Both the position numbers and the translations under genes were made by a program. DNA of 64,000 nucleotides from positions 1 to 64,000 of the forward strand of contig JAADJD010000024.1 in NCBI GenBank assembly GCA_013150955.1. Direction: 5' to 3'. This DNA comes from Calditrichota bacterium (GTDB lineage Bacteria > Calditrichota > Calditrichia > RBG-13-44-9 > J042). Below are positions 9,091 through 16,819 of the stretch, one piece after another. Below the pieces are notes generated by a model that saw only the letters and a list, made by a program, of their open reading frames with translations, was not told the origin of the DNA and made no database searches. Within the stretch, counting starts at the first letter, position 1, and each line of letters opens with the position of its first letter.

Positions 9091-10518
9091 ATGAAGAAGA
9101 AAACATTCAAGCCATTTATTCATAACGAATTTGTGGAGACATCCAAAACATTCACCGTCACCAATCCATACGATGGATCAGAGGTTGGGACGGTTTATCG
9201 TGCAGAAGAGCCCCACCTGGAACGCGCCGTACGCAGTGCTCAGGCCGGATTTCAGGAAATGCGCAAGCTTTCCAGTTACGATCGCTACCATGCGCTGCTA
9301 AAGATTCGGGATGGGATACAAAAGCGGGAAAAGGAGCTGGTGGAAACGATCGTCCGGGAGGGTGGCAAACCCATCCGATTTGCCCGCAATGAGGTATCCC
9401 GCGCACAGTTAACCTTTACCTGGGCTGCCGAAGAGGCCCGACGGTTAACCGGGGAGTTCCTTCCACTGGATGTTGCTCCCCAAACACGCGGTTACATGGG
9501 AATTGCCCGGCGGGTGCCCCTCGGCGTCATTCTGGGAATTTCTCCGTTTAACTTTCCCCTGAATCTGGTGGCGCACAAAATTGCCCCTTCCATCGCCTCC
9601 GGGAACGCAATCATTCTAAAACCCGCCTCCCCCACGCCGATTACCGCACTTTTGCTGGCGGAAATCATCCAGGAAGCCGATCTTCCTCCCGGTGCCGTCA
9701 ACGTCATTCCCTGCTCCGGCAAAGATGCGGAAACACTGGTGACCGATGGGCGCATCCAGAAGCTCACCTTTACCGGAAGTGCCGAGGTGGGCTGGTACCT
9801 GAAAAGCAAAGCCGGTAAAAAGCACGTCACCCTGGAGCTGGGCGGTAATGCGGGGGTGATCGTAGAGCCCGACGCCGATCTGGAATTTGCCGTTCCGCGA
9901 CTGGCCCTGGGCGCCTTTGCCCATGCGGGTCAGGTGTGCATCTCCGTGCAGCGGATTTACGTTCAGGAACATATCTTCGAGCCTTTCGTCTCCGCCTTTC
10001 TGGAAACCGTCCAGCGCTCCATGAAAATGGGCGATCCGTTCGATGAGGAAACGGTCGTCGGCCCTATGATTGATCAGGAAGCGGCACAACGGGCAGAACG
10101 CTGGATCCAGGAAGCCTGTGAACAGGGTGCACAAATTTTGACCGGCGGAAAACGAAACGGCTCCCTGCTGGAACCCACGGTCATCACCCACACCAAACCG
10201 GACATGAAGGTGGTCTACGAGGAAGTGTTTGCTCCCATCGTGGTCATCGAACCGTACCGGGAATTTCCGGAAGCAATTAAATGGGTGAACCATTCCCATT
10301 ACGGCCTTCAGGCGGGCGTGTTCACGCGGGATATCCACAAAATTAAATATGCCTTTGATGAGCTACAGGTGGGCGGGGTGATCATTAACGATTATCCCAC
10401 GTTTCGGATTGATCCCATGCCCTACGGTGGCAGCAAGGATTCTGGCTTTGGACGCGAAGGCATCCGTTACGCCATTGAGGAAATGACCGAAATTCGATTG
10501 TTGGCCATGAAATTTTAA
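9091..10518 (+). CDS. NAD(P)-dependent aldehyde dehydrogenase
   Basis: 475 residues, starting at the ATG 5 bases after AGGAGG; the open frame extends upstream but without a ribosome site. It oxidises an aldehyde to an acid or acyl product. Family residues are all present: Asn154 (SPFNFP), Lys177 (LKPAS), Glu249 in the LELGGN motif, and catalytic Cys283 (AGQVCISVQR). The nucleotide-binding FTGSAEVG loop is intact. Length is normal. The overall pattern is closest, by memory, to lactaldehyde, phosphonoacetaldehyde or succinate-semialdehyde type enzymes; the substrate cannot be fixed from this window. A family B repeat begins on the base after its stop codon. Confidence 0.92.
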   Translation: MKKKTFKPFIHNEFVETSKTFTVTNPYDGSEVGTVYRAEEPHLERAVRSAQAGFQEMRKLSSYDRYHALLKIRDGIQKREKELVETIVREGGKPIRFARNEVSRAQLTFTWAAEEARRLTGEFLPLDVAPQTRGYMGIARRVPLGVILGISPFNFPLNLVAHKIAPSIASGNAIILKPASPTPITALLLAEIIQEADLPPGAVNVIPCSGKDAETLVTDGRIQKLTFTGSAEVGWYLKSKAGKKHVTLELGGNAGVIVEPDADLEFAVPRLALGAFAHAGQVCISVQRIYVQEHIFEPFVSAFLETVQRSMKMGDPFDEETVVGPMIDQEAAQRAERWIQEACEQGAQILTGGKRNGSLLEPTVITHTKPDMKVVYEEVFAPIVVIEPYREFPEAIKWVNHSHYGLQAGVFTRDIHKIKYAFDELQVGGVIINDYPTFRIDPMPYGGSKDSGFGREGIRYAIEEMTEIRLLAMKF

Positions 10519-10692
10519 CCCAGATGATGCAATAGCCTACGAATTACACGAATTAACACAAATAAAGCCAATAAATTACATTGGATTGTGTCTGTATGAA
10601 AATGTGTTCCAGGGTTTAAAAATGTGTTCCAGGGTTTATTCGCGATTTTGTAGAGATTTTTTGGTTTCATTCGCGTGATTGACGGTTTAATG
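10519..10692 (+). repeat. Family B element directly abutting a stop codon, with internal 20-bp duplication
   Basis: Starts CCCAGATGATGC at 10519, the base after the aldehyde dehydrogenase TAA, and ends TGCATTATTTGG at 10692. The core contains AAAATGTGTTCCAGGGTTTA twice in tandem (10599-10618 and 10619-10638). Flanks TTTAA and ATTAA differ at one base and may be a decayed target duplication. It fills the gap between two convergent genes. Confidence 0.85.
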
Positions 10693-10714
10693 CATTATTT
10701 GGATTAAAAACAGA

Positions 10715-13099
10715 TTACTTTTTCAATTTCACGATGGTGACGCCGGTATCCCCCTCTCCCCATCTCCCCAGGCGCTTTTCCAGCACCCGCCGATCCCTGG
10801 CCAGAAATTCATTGATTCGCTGGCGTAACACCCCGGTTCCCTTTCCGTGAATAATGCGCACCTCATCCCACCCCGCATTGATGGCCTGGGTCAAATAATG
10901 ATCGGTGGCTTCCACTGCCTCGATGGCATCCATCCCGCGCACATCCAGTTCGGGTTTCACCGCCGGTTGGGACATTCCAGCTTTCAGGGTTGCCGCTCGC
11001 TGGAAAGTCCTGGGCGCCTCAGCAGGGCGTTCCAGCCGACGCAACTGGTGAACCTCGATGTTCAATTTTACATGGCCCACCTGCACCCGCACCTTCCCTT
11101 TATCATCGACCGGCGTTAATACCTCGCCCTCCTCGCGCAACGATTCAATCCACACCCGGTCTCCCGGCCGGAGATCCATCGGTGGACTCTCCCCGGTTTC
11201 CGGTTCGCCGGTAGCGATGGTTTCCATTTCTGCCTGTAACTGTTCCAGGGTCTGCCGGGCCATTTTAATTCGGCTTTTTTCGGCCTGGGTCTGCCGAATC
11301 TCCTGCACCAGCTTCTCGATGGTCGCCCGTGCCTGCTGAACCAGTTCCGCCGCTTCGCGAGCCGCTTTTTGCCGCAACGCCGCCTTCTCCCGTTTCAAGG
11401 TCTCCACCTGATTCTGATACAGCTGCCGTAATCCCTCCGCCTCGGTCAATCGAATGCTCAATTCCAGTTGCTGCTTCTCCAGCTGCTGAATCCGCTTTTC
11501 CAGTTCCAGCACCAGCTTTTCCAGCTGATCCTTCTCCTGACCCACCACTTCACGAGCCCGCTGAATGATCCAATCCGGCAAACCATAACGACGCGCAATT
11601 TCGAACGCATAACTGCTTCCCGGCACGCCCACCCGAAGGCGATACGTGGGTTGCAGGGTTTCCAGATCAAATTCCATGGAAGCATTTTCCACCCCCGCTT
11701 CCTGATGGGCAAAGGCTTTCAACTCGCCATGATGAGTGGTGGCAATGGTGAACACCTTCCGGCGGGTTAGATACTGCAGGATGGAAATAGCCAGTGCCGC
11801 ACCCTCTCGCGGATCAGTTCCGGTACCAATTTCATCGATCAGAACCAGTGTGCGGGCATCGGCGCGTTCCAGGATTTCCCGCATGCGCACCACATGTGCT
11901 GAAAACGTGCTTAAATCCTGCTCAATGGACTGGCGATCACCAATATCCACCAGGATTTGCGGCAATAGGGGGATTTCGGAATCGGCTTCCGCTGGAATGG
12001 GCATGCCGTATTGCACCATTAGCATCAGCAAACCAATGGTTTTGATGCTGACGGTCTTCCCTCCGGCATTGGGGCCGGTAATGACCAGGGTAACAAAATC
12101 CTCCCCCAGGGTCACCGAAAGGGGCACCACGTGCTGATGCCCCATCTTGAGAATTAACAACGGATGACGGGCGTTTTTTAAGCGAATGGGGCCATCTTCC
12201 CGAACACGGGGAATTTCGGCTTTCAGTTCCAGCGCAAGTCGGGCTTTTGCCAGCAAAACATCCAGATAACCGATATTTTCAATGCCGTAATAAATATCGT
12301 CTCGCACCTGGCGGATCAGATCGGTTAGAAATCGAAGAATTTTGATGACCTCCTTGCGCTCCTCAATTCGCAGGCTTTGAATGCGATTACTGATTTGCAG
12401 GGTTTCCATGGGCTCGATAAACACCGTGGCACCCGAAGCAGACGTGCCGTGCACAATACCATTTACCCGGCTAACCCACTGCTGCTGGATACCCAGCACC
12501 ATGCGTCCGTCCCGAAGCGTTACAATCTCGTCCTGGGAATATTCAGCATATTTCTTTAACATTTGCTGGAGCACCCGTTTCTGTTCGCTCTCCAGGTGGC
12601 GAATCTGCCGCCGAATATCGCGCAATTCCGGGCTGGCATGATCCACCACCTCGCCGCTCGAATCGACGGTACGCTGAATTTCGCTGACAATATTTTTGTG
12701 GCCATGGATACCACGGGCATAAAAATACAGTCCCGGCGCCGCTTCCTGATGCTTGCGGAAAAAGAGGTGAATTTCTCCCATCATTTGCAGGTGATGCTGG
12801 ATTTCCAGCAATTCCTCGCCTTCCAGGTAGGCCTCAGCGGGACGGGTTTTTTGCAGCAACGGCCGGATGTCGCTCAATCCACCCAGCGGTATAACTTCGC
12901 CTGATTGAAGCAAGGCCATCATCTCCCGCACCTCTTCCAGCCGACGCCGAACCGTCTCTACCTGGACGTCGGGTTCCAGTTGTTTCAGTTGATCCGATCC
13001 GTAAGAAGTGGATAAATGGGAGGCCAATTTCTCCAGTATGCGGGGAAATTCCAGCTGCTCAAGCGTCGTCTTATCGTGCCTGGGTTGAATCGCTTCCAC
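10715..13099 (-). CDS. mutS2: MutS2 family ATPase with Smr domain
   Basis: 794 residues, normal for MutS2. The middle carries the ABC-type ATPase: Walker A TGPNAGGKT (341-349), Walker B LVLIDEIGTGTDP (from about 418) and the ST(F)SAHV region. A long coiled coil follows (about 515-620), and the carboxyl-terminal Smr nuclease domain has LDVRGMDA and HGKGTGVLR. The Smr position that is often LDLR is LDVR here. In other bacteria MutS2 suppresses recombination and rescues collided ribosomes. The start is GTG and overlaps the end of cvpA by 29 bases; no ATG is available nearby. It is the last gene of rpsU-yqeY-cvpA-mutS2. Confidence 0.95.
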   Translation of the reverse strand: MEAIQPRHDKTTLEQLEFPRILEKLASHLSTSYGSDQLKQLEPDVQVETVRRRLEEVREMMALLQSGEVIPLGGLSDIRPLLQKTRPAEAYLEGEELLEIQHHLQMMGEIHLFFRKHQEAAPGLYFYARGIHGHKNIVSEIQRTVDSSGEVVDHASPELRDIRRQIRHLESEQKRVLQQMLKKYAEYSQDEIVTLRDGRMVLGIQQQWVSRVNGIVHGTSASGATVFIEPMETLQISNRIQSLRIEERKEVIKILRFLTDLIRQVRDDIYYGIENIGYLDVLLAKARLALELKAEIPRVREDGPIRLKNARHPLLILKMGHQHVVPLSVTLGEDFVTLVITGPNAGGKTVSIKTIGLLMLMVQYGMPIPAEADSEIPLLPQILVDIGDRQSIEQDLSTFSAHVVRMREILERADARTLVLIDEIGTGTDPREGAALAISILQYLTRRKVFTIATTHHGELKAFAHQEAGVENASMEFDLETLQPTYRLRVGVPGSSYAFEIARRYGLPDWIIQRAREVVGQEKDQLEKLVLELEKRIQQLEKQQLELSIRLTEAEGLRQLYQNQVETLKREKAALRQKAAREAAELVQQARATIEKLVQEIRQTQAEKSRIKMARQTLEQLQAEMETIATGEPETGESPPMDLRPGDRVWIESLREEGEVLTPVDDKGKVRVQVGHVKLNIEVHQLRRLERPAEAPRTFQRAATLKAGMSQPAVKPELDVRGMDAIEAVEATDHYLTQAINAGWDEVRIIHGKGTGVLRQRINEFLARDRRVLEKRLGRWGEGDTGVTIVKLKK

Positions 13100-13673
13100 T
13101 GTTCAGAAATCGTTTTATCGCTTCTTCTTTTAGCTTCTTCTCGCCCTGTTGATACACGCGAAAAAGCCGTTCCTGTAATTTATGGGTATCGATGGAAAAT
13201 TCGGTAGACATGCTGTATAATGCTGGCACCATATTTTCAATGGGCCGGTACAACACACTCTGCTCTTTAATGGCCTCCAGTTGTCCCTTTAATGGTAAAA
13301 TCGACAAAAACAGAAACAACAGACTGAGGATCAACGCCCCTTTTAAGCCGCTGGCTGCTGCCCCCAGCAGGCGGTTTAACCAGCCAAGGTGCAGGGTACG
13401 GCTCAACTCACTTAAACCGCTGGCCACCAAACGACTGATGAGATAAATGATCAGAAACAAGGACACAAAGCTGATGATGGGAATTAAAAATCGGGGAAGA
13501 TTGGGAAGAAAATGTTCCACAACGCGGGAAAATGGGGTAAATCCCTGAATGGCGATGATGATACCTCCCACCCATCCCAGCAGTCCCAGCACCTCCCGAA
13601 AAAAACCTTTTCGCAGACCCTTGGTAACAAAAAAGGCCAGGACGGCCAGAATAATCAGGTCGATAGAACCCAT
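13071..13673 (-). CDS. cvpA: CvpA family membrane protein
   Basis: 200 residues. Four hydrophobic helices fill the first 130 or so residues (LIILAVLAFFVTKGLRKGFF, VLGLLGWVGGIIIAI, and two more), followed by a charged tail. The opening pattern with GxxKGxxxGF, here VTKGLRKGFF, is typical of CvpA, an inner-membrane family linked to colicin V production and envelope homeostasis. It is commonly found immediately before mutS2, as here, where the two overlap by 29 bases. A 4-base gap separates it from yqeY. Confidence 0.9.
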   Translation of the reverse strand: MGSIDLIILAVLAFFVTKGLRKGFFREVLGLLGWVGGIIIAIQGFTPFSRVVEHFLPNLPRFLIPIISFVSLFLIIYLISRLVASGLSELSRTLHLGWLNRLLGAAASGLKGALILSLLFLFLSILPLKGQLEAIKEQSVLYRPIENMVPALYSMSTEFSIDTHKLQERLFRVYQQGEKKLKEEAIKRFLNSGSDSTQAR

Positions 13674-13677
13674 GAGA

Positions 13678-14127
13678 TTAAAGTCTGGAAAGTTTATCTT
13701 TCACGATCTGTTGCACCAGCTTTCCATCGGCGCGACCTTTTACCTTTGGCATGATCGTCCCCATGACGCGTCCCATATCCCTGGGACTGGTCGCACCCAC
13801 TTCCTGAATGATTTGATCCACCAGGCGGGAAATTTCGTCTTCACTCATCTGCTGGGGTAAATACGCCTCGATAATGGCCAGCTCCTGAGCCTCGATCTGG
13901 GCCCGATCCTCGCGACCCACCGCCCGAAACTGCTCGATGGATTCTTTCCGCTTTTTGGCGGCCTTCATCAACACCTGGATCTGTTCTTCCTCACTCAACT
14001 CCCCTCCCTTCTCAATCTGGGCATTCTTCAATTGCGCCCGCAGGCTGCGGATCGTTTCCAGCCGCAACTTATCGCCAGACTTCATCGCCGCCTTCATGTC
14101 TTCCAATAGCTGCTTCTCCAGGCTCAC
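13678..14127 (-). CDS. yqeY: YqeY/GatB-domain protein
   Basis: 149 residues from a GTG at 14127, which has a GAAGGGG site about 7 bases upstream; the open frame runs further but without support. The opening SLEKQLLEDMKAAMKSGD, the central AIIEAYLPQQMSEDEI and the end GRADGKLVQQIVKD match the YqeY family. This family resembles the tRNA-binding tail of the GatB amidotransferase subunit; its precise role is unclear. It follows rpsU after a terminator-like hairpin and precedes cvpA by 4 bases, an order common in many bacteria. Confidence 0.92.
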   Translation of the reverse strand: MSLEKQLLEDMKAAMKSGDKLRLETIRSLRAQLKNAQIEKGGELSEEEQIQVLMKAAKKRKESIEQFRAVGREDRAQIEAQELAIIEAYLPQQMSEDEISRLVDQIIQEVGATSPRDMGRVMGTIMPKVKGRADGKLVQQIVKDKLSRL

Positions 14128-14148
14128 GCTGGCACCCCTTCCTGAGTT

Positions 14149-14181
14149 AAAAAAATAATTCGGGTGTTTCAACACCCGAAT
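14149..14181 (-). terminator. Intrinsic terminator between rpsU and yqeY
   Basis: On the minus strand an 11-base perfect stem ATTCGGGTGTT/AACACCCGAAT (14158-14168 with 14171-14181) is followed by TTATTTTTTT. It lies 22 bases after the rpsU stop and 22 bases before the yqeY start, so it probably lets rpsU be made in excess over the genes behind it. Confidence 0.8.
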
Positions 14182-14202
14182 CCATTCCGAAAAAACAATT
14201 GA

Positions 14203-14400
14203 TTAAAACTGATTTTGCTCCATCATCTTGCGGATCTTCCGACGTGCCGCATTTTCCTTCCGCTTCCGCCGTTCGCTGGGCTTTTCAAAATGCTGATGCT
14301 TCTTAATCTCCGCCATCAAACCCGACTTCTCACATGCCTTGGTAAACCGTTTCAATGCCTTCTCGAATGTTTCGTTTTCCCGCACTTTAATATGTATCAT
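14203..14400 (-). CDS. rpsU: 30S ribosomal protein S21
   Basis: 65 residues. It matches S21 throughout: VRENETFEKALKRFTKACEK near the start, the EIKKHQHFEKPSERRKRK basic centre and a lysine/arginine-rich tail. S21 joins the small subunit near the mRNA exit and helps initiation. I chose the ATG at 14400 because the GGAGG at 14413-14417 would touch the alternative GTG at 14412. The spacing is then 12 bases, which is long. First gene of a four-gene operon. Confidence 0.95.
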   Translation of the reverse strand: MIHIKVRENETFEKALKRFTKACEKSGLMAEIKKHQHFEKPSERRKRKENAARRKIRKMMEQNQF

Positions 14401-14466
14401 ACCGGAACACACCCTCCTTTCTGTTTTTGGGTTCCTTCACCGGTTAACAGTTCCGACCACGTCCAC

Positions 14467-14495
14467 TATATACCCTTATTCGACAATTTTGTTCA
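14467..14495 (-). promoter_or_regulatory. Candidate rpsU promoter
   Basis: On the minus strand TGAACA (14495-14490) is followed after 17 bases by TATATA (14472-14467), about 67 bases ahead of the rpsU start. Four of six bases match the -35 consensus, and the -10 is A/T-only. This is a sequence-pattern call only. Confidence 0.35.
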
Positions 14496-14532
14496 GTTAT
14501 TTGCGAATTTCTCCTCGGTTAACGCAAACAAT

Positions 14533-15402
14533 TTATTGATATCGACTTTCGTTTTTGATCATGTCGATTTCATACAATGCTGCCTGTTTCCAGTTGCGAT
14601 CGCGACTGGCCTTTTCGTAGTACTGAATGGCCAGCTGTTTCTGGCCCCGCATCTTGTACACTTCACCCAAACCAAAATTGGCCGCCGCACGAATTGCACT
14701 GGATCGGGCCAGCTTGACCGCCTGCTTATAGGCATTCTCCGCATCCGATAACTTCTTCAGGTTCAAATAGGCATCGCCCAAACGCAAATAGGTATCGGCC
14801 TTGCTGGAAGCCTTCTTTTCATATTGCAGGGCTTTCTGCAATGCGGCAATAGCCTGGGTGTATTGCTTAGTTTGCAGGTAAACAATTCCCAGATTTTCCC
14901 AGGCCCGGCCATAAGTGGTGTCGATTTCCACCGCTTTCTGGAAATAATCGCGGGCTTTCAGGTATTTTTTCTGTTTCAGGTAGACATACCCGATGCCCCA
15001 CAGAGCCTTCACTTCCTTTGGATTGACCTGCAGAGCCGCGTTGTACGTGTTCAATGCCGCATCATATTTTTGCATCTGGGTCTGCAAAAGCCCCAGAGCC
15101 GTGTACGCTTTGGAATAATTCTGATCTTTTTCAATGGCCATCTGGTACGCCTTCTCGGCGTTTACATAATCTCGCATGCGTTTATATGTAAGACCCATGG
15201 CGTAATAGGCAACGGCCAGATTGGGATCTTTCTCAATGGCTTCTTTAAATTTGGCCAGGGCCTCTTCGTATTTCCCCTTTAACATTAACGACTTGCCCTC
15301 ATTGTAGGCCATTTTTGCCTCGTTTGCGGCATCCTGCGCAATGGCCGAGACAAAGAATACAACGATTAACCCCACAATTGCCAGGAAACGAAACCCTTTC
15401 AT
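14533..15402 (-). CDS. Exported TPR-repeat protein
   Basis: 289 residues. The signal peptide (LAIVGLIVVFFVSAIAQ) is followed by at least six tetratricopeptide repeats covering the rest, with the usual 34-residue rhythm (AKFKEAIEKDPNLAVAYYAM, YVNAEKAYQMAIEKDQNYSK, and so on). Such proteins are periplasmic or membrane-tethered scaffolds; the partner is unknown. A strong AAGGAGGTG ribosome site lies 5 bases upstream of the ATG. It sits between efp and rpsU on the same strand with a gap of about 107 bases after efp, so the two may be co-transcribed. Confidence 0.88.
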   Translation of the reverse strand: MKGFRFLAIVGLIVVFFVSAIAQDAANEAKMAYNEGKSLMLKGKYEEALAKFKEAIEKDPNLAVAYYAMGLTYKRMRDYVNAEKAYQMAIEKDQNYSKAYTALGLLQTQMQKYDAALNTYNAALQVNPKEVKALWGIGYVYLKQKKYLKARDYFQKAVEIDTTYGRAWENLGIVYLQTKQYTQAIAALQKALQYEKKASSKADTYLRLGDAYLNLKKLSDAENAYKQAVKLARSSAIRAAANFGLGEVYKMRGQKQLAIQYYEKASRDRNWKQAALYEIDMIKNESRYQ

Positions 15403-15509
15403 TCAATCACCTCCTTTTATTGAAATGCGAATTTAATTTTATTCTCAATTTTTGTCAATGGGTTCAACGTTTTTTATTTACGATTCCTTTCTTCAGTTCC
15501 CGGATCAAA

Positions 15510-16073
15510 TCACTTTGCCCGATCCAGATACTTTCCATCCCGGGTATCCACCCGTATCACATCGCCCACTTCGATGAAGGGGGGTACCTGGGTTTGCAAG
15601 CCGGTTTCCAGCGTTGCAGGTTTATAGGAGCTGGACACCGTCGCCCCTTTCAAATTGGGTTCCGTTTCCACAACCTTTAATTCCACTGCGGCAGGCAGCT
15701 CCACCCCGACCGGCTTGTTTTCATGAAATTGAATCTGCACCACCGTTTCCGGCATCAAAAAATAAACGGCGTCGCCCAGCATCTCCTTATTCAGATGAAT
15801 CTGTTCGTAGGTTTCCATATCCATAAAATAGTAATCATCCCCATCCTGGTACAGGTATTGAAATTCCCGGCTAATGAGGGTCGCTTTTTCAACAGGTTCA
15901 TCGGGACGAAAGCGATGTTCGGCATTGGTGCCATCGGATAACCGTTTCATTTTTACCTGCATCAAGGCCTGTCCTTTACCCGGGGTAACATGAACCGCTT
16001 CGGTGACCCGATACAGGTCTCCCCGATATTCAATGACCATTCCCTTACGCACTTGAATCGCCTTAATCTTCAT
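15510..16073 (-). CDS. efp: Translation elongation factor P
   Basis: 187 residues, standard length. The first KOW-like domain carries the loop HVTPGKGQA with Lys33 at the tip, the residue that in other bacteria is lysylated, hydroxylated or otherwise modified. The two OB domains follow, ending in DVIRVDTRDGKYLDR. EF-P relieves ribosome stalling at polyproline. A Lys rather than Arg tip argues against the EarP rhamnosylation route. No modification enzyme gene is in the window. Confidence 0.97.
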   Translation of the reverse strand: MKIKAIQVRKGMVIEYRGDLYRVTEAVHVTPGKGQALMQVKMKRLSDGTNAEHRFRPDEPVEKATLISREFQYLYQDGDDYYFMDMETYEQIHLNKEMLGDAVYFLMPETVVQIQFHENKPVGVELPAAVELKVVETEPNLKGATVSSSYKPATLETGLQTQVPPFIEVGDVIRVDTRDGKYLDRAK

Positions 16074-16216
16074 GATCGTGTCATCCTCACCATAATTTTT
16101 CGCAAGTTAAAATTTAATTTTCCATCCCAAAAAATGCAAAATGTTTGTCAAAATATTAACCCAACTTTCATATGAATTCGTAATGTTCCTCAAGAATTTC
16201 CCGGAATAAACTTAAA

Positions 16217-16550
16217 CCCAGATTAAGCAATAGCCTACGAATGACACGAATGAACACCAATAAAACAAATAAACCCAAATAATGCGTTAAACCACGAATC
16301 ACGCGAATGAATTCGAATAATATCAAAAAAAGAGCGAATATATCCGGGAAAACATTTTATCCTGATAGAATCAAGTGTATTCTATTATTTTTATTGGTGT
16401 TTATTCGTGTAATTCGTGGTTTTAATGCATAATCTGGGATAAAATACATTGGATTGTGTCTGGATGAAAATGTGTTCCAGGGTTTATTAGCGATTTTGTA
16501 GATATTTTTGGGTTTCATTCGCGTGATTCGTGTTTATTGCATAATTTGGG
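16217..16550. mobile_element. Family B element interrupted by a second family B element
   Basis: The outer copy runs 16217-16273 and resumes at 16439-16550 (left arm CCCAGATTAAGC, right end TTGCATAATTTGGG). The inner copy is 16274-16438, 165 bp, in the opposite orientation, starting CCCAAATAATGCGTTA and ending TAATGCATAATCTGGG. ATAAA stands directly on both sides of it (16269-16273 and 16439-16443). Uninterrupted copies elsewhere (for example near 36,710) read AATAAAATACATTGG across the site, so the duplication is accounted for. Confidence 0.85.
16274..16438 (-). mobile_element. Nested family B element with 5-bp target duplication
   Basis: The inner copy described in the preceding entry. Its arms are imperfect inverted repeats of about 46 bases, its ends are CCC and GGG, and it has no coding capacity. 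This is the clearest evidence that the family moves. Confidence 0.85.
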
Positions 16551-16717
16551 TTTATTTTCTGGATGCCGCATTCCGGCAGACGCGGGACAGGCAAACCAGG
16601 CATGACAAGGGGGGTGGATACTGCATTCCCACAAAACGCGGGACTCCGTCAGGAATGATAATTGTCAATTACTATTTCCAAAATTACACGTTACCAGCTA
16701 CCAGCTGCTAAATTCTA

Positions 16718-16788
16718 CCCAGCACACAGTTTTGACTAACTATATTCTATATTCTAAATTCTAGATTCTAATGAAACTATGTGCTGGG
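16718..16788. repeat. 71-bp element with 15-bp inverted ends
   Basis: CCCAGCACACAGTTT (16718-16732) and AAACTATGTGCTGGG (16774-16788) are inverted repeats matching at 14 of 15 positions. The space between is an A+T-rich run of TATTCTA/ATTCTAA motifs. The rest of 16551-16717 holds only short G+C-rich patches such as GCGGGACAGGC and no gene. The element sits just after the 3' end of the Patescibacteria-like gene. Confidence 0.6.
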
Positions 16789-16819
16789 CTATATTCCAGA
16801 TTCTAAATTCTAAATCACT

